This document shows positions 11,348 through 26,047 of a DNA stretch of 64,000 nucleotides, in pieces. This DNA comes from Neoconidiobolus thromboides FSU 785. Its lineage: Eukaryota; Entomophthoromycota; Entomophthoromycetes; Entomophthorales; Neoconidiobolaceae. The notes under the pieces were generated by a model that was given only the letters and a program-made list of their open reading frames with translations, was not told the origin of the DNA and did no database searches. The stretch covers positions 259,457 to 323,456 of the forward strand of contig MU626258.1 in the NCBI GenBank assembly GCA_025603075.1, written 5' to 3'. Every line of letters starts with the position of its first letter. The stretch's first letter is position 1. A program made the translations under genes and the position numbers.

Positions 11348-13409
11348 TTTTGTATACTAATTTTTTCAAAACGGGTATATCGGTCTATTTTTGAATATTC
11401 TATTGTAATTAAAATTTCTTCTCCCCACTATCGCTATAACGTTTTTTTAAATAGACACCAATATCTCATAATCCGTAATTAATTATCTTAAGTATAAAAT
11501 TAGAATTCAATCAACTTCTGTAATTTATATTATCCGATTTATAATTTAACTTATCCAATATTTCAAATATTCATTAGTATCATTTTATGCTTCATTAATA
11601 AAGCTTTAGACTTTAAACTAAAACTATTCCATTGTTTTAATGTTGTTTTACATTTACTTCTTAAACACAATAATGTCTTGTTTTTGATTATTATTAATAT
11701 GTGATTTTCATACTTTGAAAAGTTAAATCTTTCAATAAATATTCATAGGCTTTTGAAACTCAATTTATCCGCATACTTTTCAAAAAGCTTCCACTTTACC
11801 CGTAAAAACATAACTTTGAAATCAACCCCCTATCCATAAAAAATTTCAAACATCAACTATTTTATATGTGCTAAAAAAAACTTTAATATGATTCCAACAT
11901 CAAAACACATTATATGGTTTAATGGAAATTATAATCAAGATAAATATAAGAATATTGTTGATGTATGATTTTATTAATATTGTTCTTTGACCCTTAATTT
12001 ATTACATATTTAAAACTTGACAAAACTGTGATGAGTGCTTTTACGGAGTAGCAAAATGTTATTTCAATGAAAATAAGTTAATAATGAGTATCAATATGAG
12101 GTATGTTTACGTTTAATGAAAAATAAGGTAAACAGTTCATATCGTTATAATCTATTAAATAGGAAAGAATTATAAATAATTCATGGTTATAGTAACTTAA
12201 TAATTACCATAACATTTATTTATTTTTTCTTTCTATTATACCAAACTAATTTAGAAACTACTAAATTTAGAAATAGATTTTTTTAAAGATTCAATTGTAA
12301 ACTAATTGACCTATACTCCTTTGTATTGTGAGTTGTTTGTAAACCCTGTATAGAGATTTCATTTATATAGGATCTTAATAAACCTTTAATGAATTATATT
12401 TTTATAATATAAGGAATAATTTGATGAAATGAATTTATCTGGACATTATCCAGATTTGTCCAAAGAATATCAAGCTAGATAAATATTTAGTGAATTGCTG
12501 ATCTCTCCTCTGTGTTAGTATTATCTTACTTTGTTTACCAACAAACTATTAAGGGACATGACCTTTAAGAAATCTAAAAAAACAACCAACCGTAGTTTAC
12601 TTAACATTAAAGACGATAAGTTATATCAGCTTGAATCGTTTTTATAAAAAGTGACATGTCATATCAAAATAGTTTTAGTGCATTATACAAAATTTTCTTT
12701 TACTATCACTATGTTTTATTTAATGAAATAAACACTTTTTAATAATGATATGAGGATGTTCTTTTCGATTTAATTACTTTTTCCACCTTTAAGCGCTATT
12801 TGAGCAGAAAGATTTTTAGTAAAATTCTTAAACAAAAAAATATATTTTCATACTCAAAATTTTGTTCAGTTTTAAACAGTTTGAAATTTCAATAAGTTAT
12901 TAAGTAAATTGTTGAGCAAAAAAACATTCTCATTTAGTATTTGAAACAACTCATGTTTACTAATATAAATACTAGAAATAGAAATGCTTATCCTATTTAT
13001 GATATTATTAAAAATAGTTTTACAAAATTTTCTAAGATATAGTTATTTAAAATCATTGACATTATAAAAATAATATATCGCTTATAAAACTTCATGTTTT
13101 TTGTAAAGCAAAGGATTTTCTTTAAAAGTTGTTTTAAATACAAATCATTGGGGAAATAATTATATTTTTATGAAAAAGATATAAATAAATGTTTTAATTA
13201 AATTTGAATTGATTGATATCTTTTAAAAAGATAGTGATAGTAAATATTAATTTTCTCATATCCATTAATTAAATTTGATTTTCAATCTCAACATCTAAAT
13301 AATAGAACAAAACCCGATTCTATCCTAAAAATCCCATAATAAAGCTACCATCAAACTAAAAATTCTATCTCCCTTCAATACTTCAATTTTCCGTCAAACA
13401 ATCAAAAAC
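11348..13409. other. Intergenic with one repeat copy
   Basis: About 2 kb of AT-rich sequence. MITE-like copy 5 is at 12748-12852. No coding region recognised. Confidence 0.45.
12748..12852 (+). mobile_element. MITE-like repeat, copy 5
   Basis: Begins ATATGAGGATGT and carries the core AGCGCTATTTGAGCAGAAA. The right end is diverged (ATATATTTTCATA). Confidence 0.75.
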
Positions 13410-13805
13410 ATGAGTTATCAACTAAAGCAATTCGGAACTATCATCAAGAGCAACCGCGAGAATCGACGTAACTATTATAATATTTTCCGAAATGTGGAAG
13501 GGCACTTATTAGGAGGAAAACAAGTATTAAGTGGTAACAACAAACCTCATAGTAATCATAAAACAAAACGTAAATGGTTTCCCAATGTAACTAAAAAAAG
13601 CTTATTTTCAGAATTGATGGGGAAGAGTTATAATTTAACCGTAAGTATGGCTGCTTTAAGGACTATTGATAAAAAAGGTGGTTTGGATAATTATTTGTTA
13701 GAGACCAGTGATGAGAATTTAAAAAGTCAATGGGGAAGTCAAATGAAAATGGAGTTGAAGAAAAAGAAACAAGAGATAGAAAATAAAGAGGAAAACCAAG
13801 TATAG
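13410..13805 (+). CDS. Mitochondrial ribosomal protein bL28m
   Basis: Single exon, 131 residues. The bL28 signature is clear at residues ~30-60: LLGGKQVLSGNNKPHSNHKT followed by KRKWFPNV. The mitochondrial extension AALRTIDKKGGLDNYLL follows, as in yeast Mrpl24 and human MRPL28. The protein is a component of the large mitoribosomal subunit. The very basic N-terminus (IIKSNRENRRNYYNI) may serve in import, and the C-terminus is a Lys/Glu-rich tail. It is shorter than yeast Mrpl24 but keeps the conserved block. It is convergent with the ArfGAP gene, with about 300 bp between stop codons. Confidence 0.9.
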   Translation: MSYQLKQFGTIIKSNRENRRNYYNIFRNVEGHLLGGKQVLSGNNKPHSNHKTKRKWFPNVTKKSLFSELMGKSYNLTVSMAALRTIDKKGGLDNYLLETSDENLKSQWGSQMKMELKKKKQEIENKEENQV

Positions 13806-14101
13806 TGGATTGAAATAGGACCTGTTTTTATTATTAGATTATGATTAGTAAACTAAATTAGTAACTTTATATTTTTTAAATTTTAATTTAATTTTTCAAT
13901 TGATTTATTTCAATTTAATATAATTAACTATAGTTGAAAATTAGAATACAATTATTCTCATAATAATAAATAAACAAAATTATTTAAAATAATATATAAA
14001 AGGTAGTTCTATTATTCATAATAATATTTAAAAAATTCTCCAATTTTATTTTAATCTTTAATAAAAACAATCATGATTCAATAAGAATTTTCAACAACTG
14101 A

Positions 14102-17186
<3,085 letters not shown>

Positions 17187-17795
17187 TTTATGGAATATTT
17201 TATATTATTATTATTAGTTGATACAAGTTAGTTATTGTTATTTAAAATGAAATAAAATGTTATCGTTGATCTTTTTGAATATATTAACTTTTGAATTTTT
17301 AATTGTTTTTTAAATTTATTTTTGATTTAGATATATTAACCAATTAGATGACAGGAATGAGAATATAATTAGTTGGTGTTATTAGATTTGTTAATTTATT
17401 AAGTGGATTTTTAGAACATTTTTGAAATTTATTAATCTTTTTTAAAAATAAATTAACATTAATAAATAGAAATAAAAATAGAATGTATCAATAGTAAATA
17501 AAATTAAAAATAGTTTATATTTATAAATTAATATTCTAATTTTATATGTTTCAAATAATAATTTAAAATTTTTATTAGCATTATTGAAAAAAAATCCTTC
17601 TATCTATTAGTATTCACCAATAAAATAATTTATCAAGATTATTAACATTTAAAATTGCCAACACATCTTATCGTTGATTGGTTAACTTAAGATTCACCTA
17701 AATTTAAAGCTAGTCACTTAATTTGTTTATGAAACCTATTTTTTCATAACTTTATTTTCTATCGATTTATTAAAAGAATAAATTTATTAAATTAG
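17187..17795. promoter_or_regulatory. Divergent promoter, ArfGAP / Derlin
   Basis: About 610 bp between the divergent starts at 17186 (minus) and 17796 (plus). AT-rich, with no TATA box at the usual spacing on either side. Confidence 0.4.
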
Positions 17796-18819
17796 ATGAT
17801 ACAAAATCAACTTGTACAATGGTTCTTTGATATACCTGTAGTTACTAGATTGTATTTTACAACTACTTTATTATTAACTGCGTCAATTGTGAGTTTTATT
17901 ATTTAGTATAAAAGTTACATTTAAAAATAAGTCAACTAAATACTAATCTTTTTTTAATTTAGTCCCTAAATTTATTGTCTTATTTTCAAATTTATTTAAA
18001 TTATAAATTAGTGTTTGAAGAATTTCAAGTAAGTGTTATTAATACTATAATCTATTTATATGAAAAAAGAATATGAATTAATTAAATTTTATTATTATTA
18101 GATATGGCGTTTATTTACCAATTTTTTTTATTTTGGCAAATTAGATATGGAATGGTTTTTTTACATGTTTTTTTTGTAAGTTTTCATCCATCTATTTATA
18201 TTAATTAATATAATTCAATATATATACTAAAATATTAATTAATAATATTTATATAGTATAAATTATTCCCGTATGTTAGAAGAGGGTAGTTTTTATGGAA
18301 GAACAGCGGATTTTTGCTTTATGTTAATTTACTTTGCTTCTTCATTTTTAGTAAGTTGATTGTTTCCTATCATTTTAAAACCCATTGAATATTAATTATT
18401 AATTATTAACCCATATAGGTAATAGGTCCCTTTTTAAAAGTGCCCTTTCTTTCAACCCTCCTAACTTTTGCTCTAACCTATGTTTGGTCACGAAAATCGC
18501 CGGATGTGCAACTAGCCTTTCTGGGGTTATTTACATTCCATGCGCCTTATTTACCATTTGTATTAGTTAGTATGAGTGCTATATTTCAAAAACAGATACC
18601 TTATCTCCATTTAATTTCCATGTTTGTGGGCCATGTTTATTACTTTTTAGATGACGTTTGGCCATCCCAACCATCCTCAAGGGGTGTTAGATATCTCGCT
18701 GCTCCTAGGTTTGTGTAAGTTTATTATTATTAATGATGAAGACAAGTATTAATATATTTTTTAGGAAAGTACTATTTGAACAACAAAACCAACAACAGGT
18801 CCATGAACATGAAGATTAA
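17796..18819 (+). CDS. Derlin (Der1-like ER protein)
   Basis: Six exons: 17796-17888, 17963-18028, 18102-18175, 18257-18350, 18419-18714, 18765-18819; 225 residues. Family landmarks are the start region WFFDIPVVTRLYFTTTLLLT, the conserved FQIWRLFTNFFYFG (the Derlin WR motif), SRMLEEGSFYGRTADFCFML, and the C-terminal VGHVYYFLDDVWP. Several hydrophobic transmembrane segments match the rhomboid-like Derlin fold. Derlins act in the ER membrane in ER-associated degradation, passing misfolded proteins to the Hrd1/p97 machinery. The last residues (KVLFEQQNQQQVHEHED) form a polar cytosolic tail without an obvious SHP box. All splice junctions close in frame. Confidence 0.95.
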
Positions 18820-19067
18820 TTTAAGAGCTTTTTTATGAATATTAAAAATTTTATTTTGCTTTATTAAAAGTTTGATTTTACTTTGGCTATTTATTGCAAT
18901 TTATTTATTCTATCAAAATTTATATTAAAAAATAAAATTGTATAAAAAGAACAAAATTTAATGAATTCCCCTAATGATTTTTGATCCTAATTTAATCGAA
19001 CAGTTGAACAAATCATAGTCCAAAATAAATTTAACTTTATTTCAATTTATTTTCTAAATATAACAAA

Positions 19068-19517
19068 ATGCCACGTCCATACGAACATCAAGTGTTTCCC
19101 CGAGTACCCGATTTTAATGATGCTGATTTTGATCCCAAAAATCCAGTTGGTAAATTTCAATTCTACTCTTCACCGTAACAATAAACTAACTTTAATCTAA
19201 ACATAATTAATTTTTAATTACTTTTATTTTTTTTACTTTAGCCATTATTGAAGCTCGAGCCCAAAGAGTACGTGAAGATTGGGTAAAGGTCTATGAAGCA
19301 AGAATTATTCGACAAAGTTTAGTTCAATGTTATAAGACAGAAAGTGTTAATCATTACCAACATTGTCGTCATTTAGCTGAAGCTTATTTACAACGTTTAC
19401 AAAAAAATCGAGTTGGTGGCGAACGTCGTGGACCTTCAGAACATGTAAGAACATTTTTAAAAGAAGTTTTATTAAAGATGTTAATGTTTCTTTTTCTAGA
19501 ATGCTAAGTTAAATTAA
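19068..19517 (+). CDS. Complex I subunit NDUFB10/PDSW
   Basis: Three exons: 19068-19149, 19242-19444, 19500-19517; 100 residues. The block REDWVKVYEARIIRQSLVQC, then YKTESVNHYQHCRHLAEAYLQRL, matches the PDSW/NDUFB10 family of the NADH:ubiquinone oxidoreductase membrane arm. Its paired cysteines (C-x11-C) and NHYQHC core are present. There is no presequence, as expected for a subunit imported to the intermembrane-space side through cysteine motifs. The last exon encodes only five residues plus the stop; if that intron were retained the C-terminus would differ slightly. It lies 248 bp downstream of the Derlin gene on the same strand. Confidence 0.85.
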
Positions 19518-20020
19518 ACAATGGTTAGAATTGGAGATTTTATTAAAGGAACTGTTAAAATTTTTTCGATTTTTAAGTGATTTTTTTTCGATTTTAATGG
19601 AACTGAAGTGTTATTTTTATAGAAAAAATCAAAAGATGATTGTTTAATAGAAATAGGATTATACATTCATTTTATTATTAATGTTAAATACTTTTCAATT
19701 AGAAATCAATAGAATTTAAATAAAGTTTATGCTATGATTTATGATTAAATTATTATTATGGTTATATTTTGATAATTTTAATATTTTATAAAATTTGATT
19801 TATTTTATTCATAGTTAATAATTTTAATATATTATATCATTGGAATATTACAATAAAGTATTATAATTACTTAATAATTAGTCAGTTCATTTTTTAACTT
19901 TAGTTAATTCCACCAATAAAAACTGATGATTTAATAATAAGATACTAAATAAATAAAATTCATCTAAGTTAATAAACATTTAACTTCTTATTTACTCAAC
20001 GTTAATTTCAATCTCCAAAA
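19518..20020. other. Intergenic gap
   Basis: About 500 bp, AT-rich; nothing recognised apart from the presumed upstream region of the next gene. Confidence 0.4.
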
Positions 20021-20825
20021 ATGAAAATATATATTATCCCCATCCTTAAAGGCCGATATGGCTTATACTGTTCTTCTAATATTAAATCGAGTGGAATAGT
20101 AGGTAAAGGAATTGATTATGCTAGTAGAAAATGGGAACAATTATCTTTAGCAAAACCAACTACAATTAAATATAAATTATATCAATGGGGTTTAAAAGTA
20201 TTAGATAAAGTAGAGCATAATGAAACTTTTTTTAAAAGTATACCATCAATACAAGAATTTGAACTAAATAATAAGGAGAGTAACAAAAATAAAAATGATA
20301 AGGTAAAAATAATAACTTAAAAAATGATCATTTCAACTCACATATTAATAAATCTTAATCATTCTTTTTTAGATTCCGATTGTATATCCAAAAGCATTTA
20401 ATAGTGAGGAACTAATGAAAAAACTCACATCTATGTCTCTCTATCGTGAACAATATCATCAAAAATATTATTATCTAAGCGTATTAACCTTACCATTAAC
20501 TAGTTTATTTAGTATTTTACCTTTACCCAATATTCCTTTCTTTTATAACGCCTTTCGAACTTATTCTCATTTTAAAGCTTTTCATGGGGCAAAACATTTA
20601 AACTTATTAATTAAACAAAATAGATGTGAATTGATTACAGAAGATAAAATAGATAGACATTTAAACGATTTAGATAAAAGATTGAAGAAAGAGGATCCAG
20701 AACTACCATTAGTGGATAAAGATAGTATTAAATGGTTAGCTAAAGATTTGGATTTACCTCAAATGGAAACGGAAATTAACAGAGCTTGGAAACAGGAAAT
20801 GGAACAAATTAAAAAATCTAATTGA
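20021..20825 (+). CDS. Mitochondrial K+/H+ exchange-related protein
   Basis: Two exons, 20021-20302 and 20373-20825; 244 residues. The start MKIYIIPILKGRYGLYCSSN is typical of the fungal Mit_KHE1 family (yeast YDL183C type). It is followed by KWEQLSLAKPTTIKYKLYQWG, the YREQYHQKYYYLSVLTLPLT hydrophobic segment, and FRTYSHFKAFHGAKHL. The family is linked to mitochondrial potassium/proton exchange and volume control; the mechanism is not established. The Lys/Asn-rich linker coincides with the exon junction. The C-terminus is acidic/basic and probably coiled (LPQMETEINRAWKQEMEQIK). Confidence 0.82.
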
Positions 20826-23180
20826 TTTCTATAAAATTAAAGTGTGGGGATTAAAGTAGTTTTATTATATAGTAATTATTTTTGATGTTATTATAAATAT
20901 TAAGTTAAAGATTGTTTTTAATATGAGCTTGATTCGTCTTTGTAGACTTTAATAAATTTTACATTTGATGTGATTAATCGTATTCTAATTGATAGATCCA
21001 ATATTTTATTTAATTAAAATATAGATTAAATATGAAACTCATCTAATTTATAATAGTTTAATAGAAACTTAGTATATTAAAAATCAAATGTTTATAATTT
21101 ATAATATAAAGTAAAAACATGTTTTTTTATTAATAATTTTTCAAACTTAAACTTCAATAATGATAATAAGGTGATTTTCATCTATTAAAATTAAAATAGA
21201 AGAGTTATTAATTGTTATAGCAAAGTAAGATATAAACAATCATTCATTAAAAAGTATATTTATAATAATGTTATATTTTAAACTCTAAAATACGAATAAA
21301 CTTAAAATATTAATTTTATTATGTGCAAAGTTCAATTTTAAAAACAACGTTAGTTAAAAGTTATTTATATACCAAATTAATTCGTAAAATAGAACAAAAC
21401 CAAGAAAACCATTAATTAAGTTTATATAGGGACTGTAGCTATCTTGAAGTGAGATACTCCTTCATTATTGTCCCTAGAGATGATAAAAATATCAGGCTAT
21501 ATAGGAATAAACAGCTATCCTTTAAGTTAAGCTTGATTCTACAGGAACTTTTCTAACGAATATACTACTCTGGCTTAGACCCAGGACCTCAAACTTTTAG
21601 TTAGTAACAAATACCTTTTTTTAAGTGTTAATATACATGATAAAATGAGCCAAGTATTTTCTGGTTTTCATTCTATCTTTATGAATTTCTTAGATTGCTG
21701 CTTTTACTAATTGCTTTTCAATAAATATTAATCTATAAGAGAATAGGCTGGATTTTGTTAACGTAATTTGACTTAATTTTAATAATTCTACAAAACCCTT
21801 TTTTCCCGGATTAATAATCTGGATCTCATACAAAACTTTTATTATATCAACATTGATTCAATCGCAGCTCCGCCCTCACATAATAGCCTATTTTCTGAAA
21901 TGATTAAGTTTAATTTAAAAAAAGATAAATCTTCCCTACGATTACTTCAAAGTCTTATAGAAAGTATACTACGCTAAAGCCTTTAGATTTCCTTCAGAAA
22001 TATCTAAAGATCGCTTTTTCATCAATTTTAGTTTTTTTGCATATCAGTGCTTACCTTGTAGGTCAACTATGTTTAGAAGAAAATGTTAATTATCTGTATT
22101 ATTTACATTGGTTAATTAAATAGTTCAATTTCAAACCGATTAATTATTAAAACGAAATAAGAAATTTTCACACTAAAAAGAATCAATATTAAATGTTTTA
22201 TTAGCTACATACAAATAAGAGATATATCAATTTACTCAACTTAGTAGATTAATTGCTCAATGGAGTACCTTTTGGTAAGATAGGAATACTTTTACAAAAA
22301 CAAGTCCTCAAAGATTTGAATAGTCAAAGCATTGTATATTTGATGCTCAGTTTTAGAGGTACTTTCTACTGATTTTTAAGTATCGGAAAATCACTAGAAA
22401 AAAGGATTGAAAGGAAGGGTCAAAACTGACGAATTCCAAAACTTTTATGGATTGTTTAAAGATCAAGATTAAGATTAAGACAAAAGCTTATACAAGGATG
22501 ATATTTAACTAAGGAAAGAAATAAAACATCTATAAACCCCATTGACAATACACACTATTATGAAAATAATACAGCTTTAATTCTATAAATTTAAAGCCAT
22601 AAAATCAGGTTATATAAAGTAACACAAGAGTAAGGGATTGTGAAATTTGGCAGATGATAATAAAAGTAAATATTAGATTTGGGTTGAAGCATTATAATAA
22701 TATAAAGTGAGGTAAAAATTAAGCAAGCAGTTGAATTGATTCTAAATTTAATAGTCAAATTAATCAAACTTTATTATTATTTTCGCTATTTAAAATCAGC
22801 CTTATTTGTTAGTAAAGTCCAAATAAATTTTTGAAAAAAAAAATAGAGCTTCTTATTATATATGTATTATTTTTTCCCGATTAAAACCTATAGTTTTATT
22901 TATTTATTATATTGTTTATTATTTTTTATTATTAAAATATCAATAACATTTGGCAAAAGAAATTCCAATTCGTATAATTTAAAAATATTTAAAAAATTAG
23001 AAAAAAAAAATCATTGCTAAAAATAGAAAATTTACTTTTAAAACTAAAATTTTAAATTATAGGGCGGCTTGGAATTAAATCTTTTCCATTGCTTTTAATT
23101 TGGAGTTAAGGTACCTTAATATAATTTAAGAATATGCAAAAGATATAATTTTTAAACTCATACTGAAAAAATTGACTATA

Positions 23181-23222
23181 AAGTAAAAATAAAAATAAAA
23201 ATAAAAATAAAAATAAAAATAA
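23181..23222. repeat. (AAAATA)n microsatellite
   Basis: About seven AAAATA units in intergenic DNA. Confidence 0.9.
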
Positions 23223-23631
23223 AGCAAAGCTTTTTTGTAGCTTCAAGGAATGAGCATAATCATATTTATTAATCAAACTAAAAAAAATCAAAAACAATTT
23301 TTTTTAATATATTGAACAAAGTTAAAATCATAAGTTAAATTATTAAAGTGCATAATAAAATATAACATCACAAACTATTAGGTCGGCTTTCATATGCACC
23401 ATTTTCTTCATAAAATAAGTCAAGTATAGTATAAAAGTAGGATAAAAAAGTAAAGAGAATAGTAAAGATAAAAATTTGATATAAAACTTTTAAAAAAATA
23501 TAATCTAAAATTTTTATTTAATATAGATCCTAAGTTTTAAATTGAGTAAGTAATTATTTTCAGGATAAAAAAATAAAACTATTTTATTAGTTTTTTATAA
23601 AAATAATTACCTATTTAATTTGAGATTTAGA

Positions 23632-23737
23632 ATATGAGGGTGTTTTTTTTAATTTCATTACTTTCCCATTTTTTAAGCGCTATTCGAGCGGAAAGATTGT
23701 TAGTAAAATTGTTAAACACAAAAATATATCCTCATAT
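23632..23737 (+). mobile_element. MITE-like repeat, copy 6 (first of tandem pair)
   Basis: Begins ATATGAGGGTGT and ends ATATCCTCATAT. The core is AGCGCTATTCGAGCGGAAA. Full length, about 106 bp. Confidence 0.8.
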
Positions 23738-23835
23738 ATTGGTGATGTTTTTGGTTTCATTACTTTCTCCATTTTTTAAGCGCTATTTGAGTGGAAAGAC
23801 TATTACTAAAATTCTCAAATGAAAAATACATATAT
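23738..23835 (+). mobile_element. MITE-like repeat, copy 7 (second of tandem pair)
   Basis: Abuts copy 6 in the same orientation. Core AGCGCTATTTGAGTGGAAA intact; both ends are more diverged (TTGGTGATGT, AATACATATAT). Confidence 0.75.
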
Positions 23836-24929
23836 GTTAAATAAAATCTGTAAATTATATTTAGGTAAGTTTAAAGCTTAGTTGAAATTAAAGGTAAAGT
23901 CTTTCATTTTCTATGTAGTCTAACTTTTCAAATTTTCAAACAAATACTGGATAAAAAAACGCTTCTATATGAGTATTTTAAATTGAGCAAAAAAGTAAAT
24001 ACTTTCATAGCATTTTATAATTAATTTGCAATTTTTGCTAAAATTTAAATTGAACAAAAATTGAACAGAGCTTTTAAACTAACCCACTTACTTATATAAA
24101 AAAACATACATTAAATTTTCATTTTTTTATTTTTACTTTACTTTTAACCTTTTTGATCCACCCTCGTATTTAATCTGAATTTAAGATAATCAATAACTAT
24201 TACAATGACTTGAGATTTGATTTCAATAACTAATCTGCTAAATTACATCTAGATACCTAGGAGCTATAAAGAACAACTGGTCACATTTAGAAAAAACCCA
24301 CATCTACATTAATGTATATAACATTAAAAGATATACTACATGAAACTATTTTGCGGAATATTAAAAACAAATCAAAGCATGGGTTTGGTGGAAATTTAGT
24401 TTTAAATGTAAAGCTTAATCTGAGTAACAGTCAAGGTAAAAGGAATCACATTATCCAAAACATTAAATAAATTATTATGGTAAAAATGAGTTATCCTAGA
24501 AGAATCACAAGATAACCCAATGTTTGAATGACCAGTTTCTATTAACTGAAATAAAGTAAAGTCAAATTCTAGGCTTTAATAGTAATATTTTATTATGTTA
24601 TTTAATATTGATGGTTTACATGTTTTTTTTCAAAACTAACATGTTTTAGGGCTACTTGAGCATCTATAAAGAATATGGATAAAAAATAGTTCGATCCTCT
24701 CGAAACATGATATATCTTTGACCCTCAACAGCAACAATTTGATTAATAGTTTAGATGTAAAATATTAACACCCATAAACACCCTAAATTCCGTAAAAATA
24801 TGAAATAACACTTATTTATTATAAAACGTAAATCAAGTACTTTATAACTTATGTAAATGTATTAGAACAGTGTTATAATATATTTGTAGCCTCGTTTCCA
24901 ATTTTATTGATCCTTTTTAAAATCTATTA

Positions 24930-25080
24930 ACATGGATTTAGAAAAGTGGAAAAACGTGATGTGGTATAAATATTTGCCCAGCTACTACAAAGATGAAAAA
25001 AATTGCTAGCAACTGGGCAGATGTTCCGCGCCGTCACACTTTCCCTCAACATCAAATCCACGTTGCATATTGAAATATCT
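24930..25080. other. GC-richer island with short ORFs and imperfect hairpin
   Basis: The stretch is visibly richer in G+C than its surroundings. On the plus strand an ATG at 24931 opens 25 codons, and a second ATG at 24993 opens 26 codons in another frame. The two overlap at an A7 run near 24996. On the minus strand a 41-codon frame is also open. TGCCCAG (24975) and CTGGGCA (25013) form the base of an imperfect inverted repeat. It could be a decayed gene, a small frameshifted gene or an ncRNA; I do not recognise it. Confidence 0.35.
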
Positions 25081-25577
25081 ATGAATTCCAATTTCTTATT
25101 TTAACGTAAGGTTATATAAAGAAATATTAACTATTTTGTTAGTTTTAAAAGATAATGATAAATTGTAACCTACTTTCTATCGAAGGCTTAAAACCTTAAA
25201 AACAAATGAACATAAAACAAAAATTTTATTTATATTTTTAAAGTTTTGGTTCCAAATAATAATTATTTTTTGAACAAAATGAGTGAGTTATTAATTAGAA
25301 GTTTAACTAAAATAGCAATAGGCTTTAGATTAAAATTTAAAAAATTATTTTAGTATACTTACATTTTTACATATCCCTTTTCCAGTATAAACACTACTAT
25401 AAATCAGGCTAATTAGTACTTTATCCCAAGATCAAAATCTCACTATCGTGCTATCATTAATGGTTTTAAATGTTAAAAAAATACCATGATAAAGCAAATA
25501 AATTTATTAAGGTGCGAAATAGTTAGTAAGTAAATTTTATTAAAACGAAAATAAATTAATAAGAAATTAGGATGTGA

Positions 25578-25994
25578 TCAACATAATAGAAAACTAATTG
25601 AGTGCCTATTTGAATTCTGTTCGCCATTTGATTCATACGTTTCACTTGGCATTGTTTCTGAGGAACTTATATCTTTTTCTGGTGTCAATGCACTAGTATT
25701 ACTTTTTGATTTTTTATTTGACTTCTTAGTTTTAGGAACTATGGAAAAACGGTTAAGGTGAGATGCTAACTTGATATCTTTAGGACGATGAGATCTAGGG
25801 GGTTTACTATCATATTTACAAACTAGGTTACGACGTAGGCATTTATCACAACAGCCTTTAGCTTTATTACATTTTAGACGATTTGCTTGGCAGTACATGC
25901 ATTTGTAGGGATGTGTCACGAGAGCTTCATCGAGGTATTCCATTTTAAAATCATTTTTAAAGTCAAAGTTAACTGAAATGAAGTCTTTGCACAT
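25578..25994 (-). CDS. Short Zn2Cys6 DNA-binding protein
   Basis: Single exon, 138 residues from the ATG at 25994; a later in-frame Met at 25943 is also possible. A Zn(II)2Cys6 cluster occupies about residues 31-60: CMYCQANRLKC, then CCDKCLRRNLVC, fitting C-x2-C-x6-C-x6-C-x2-C-x6-C. A basic stretch (PPRSHRPKDIK) and Lys/Ser-rich low-complexity sequence follow. The protein ends without the large fungal regulatory domain common in this class, so it is either a minimal regulator or lacks downstream exons. Zn2Cys6 proteins are fungal transcription factors binding CGG-type sites; no target can be named. A TATA box lies 53 bp upstream of the chosen start. Confidence 0.72.
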   Translation of the reverse strand: MCKDFISVNFDFKNDFKMEYLDEALVTHPYKCMYCQANRLKCNKAKGCCDKCLRRNLVCKYDSKPPRSHRPKDIKLASHLNRFSIVPKTKKSNKKSKSNTSALTPEKDISSSETMPSETYESNGEQNSNRHSISFLLC

Positions 25995-26037
25995 ATTGAT
26001 AAATATCAAACTATTGTATCAAAGGGAATTCGACCAC

Positions 26038-26047
26038 TATTTATATA
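26038..26047 (-). promoter_or_regulatory. TATA box of the 25994 Zn2Cys6 gene
   Basis: TATATAAATA on the minus strand; its first base is 53 bp before the ATG at 25994. It supports that start over the internal Met. Confidence 0.5.

Larger units (their letters stand above)
20826..25577. other. Gene-poor stretch with repeats and a GC-richer island
   Basis: About 4.75 kb with no supported gene. It holds a simple repeat (23181-23222), two adjacent MITE-like copies (23632-23835) and a GC-richer island (24930-25080) with short ORFs. The part at 21420-22100 is slightly less AT-rich and may be decayed sequence, but no frame could be read. Confidence 0.45.

Noticed and set aside
21420-22100. Slightly less AT-rich stretch suggestive of a decayed gene
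   Set aside because: No frame of useful length and no readable motif on either strand.
23634-23822. 62-codon hydrophobic frame
   Set aside because: It is entirely the two abutting MITE-like copies 6 and 7.
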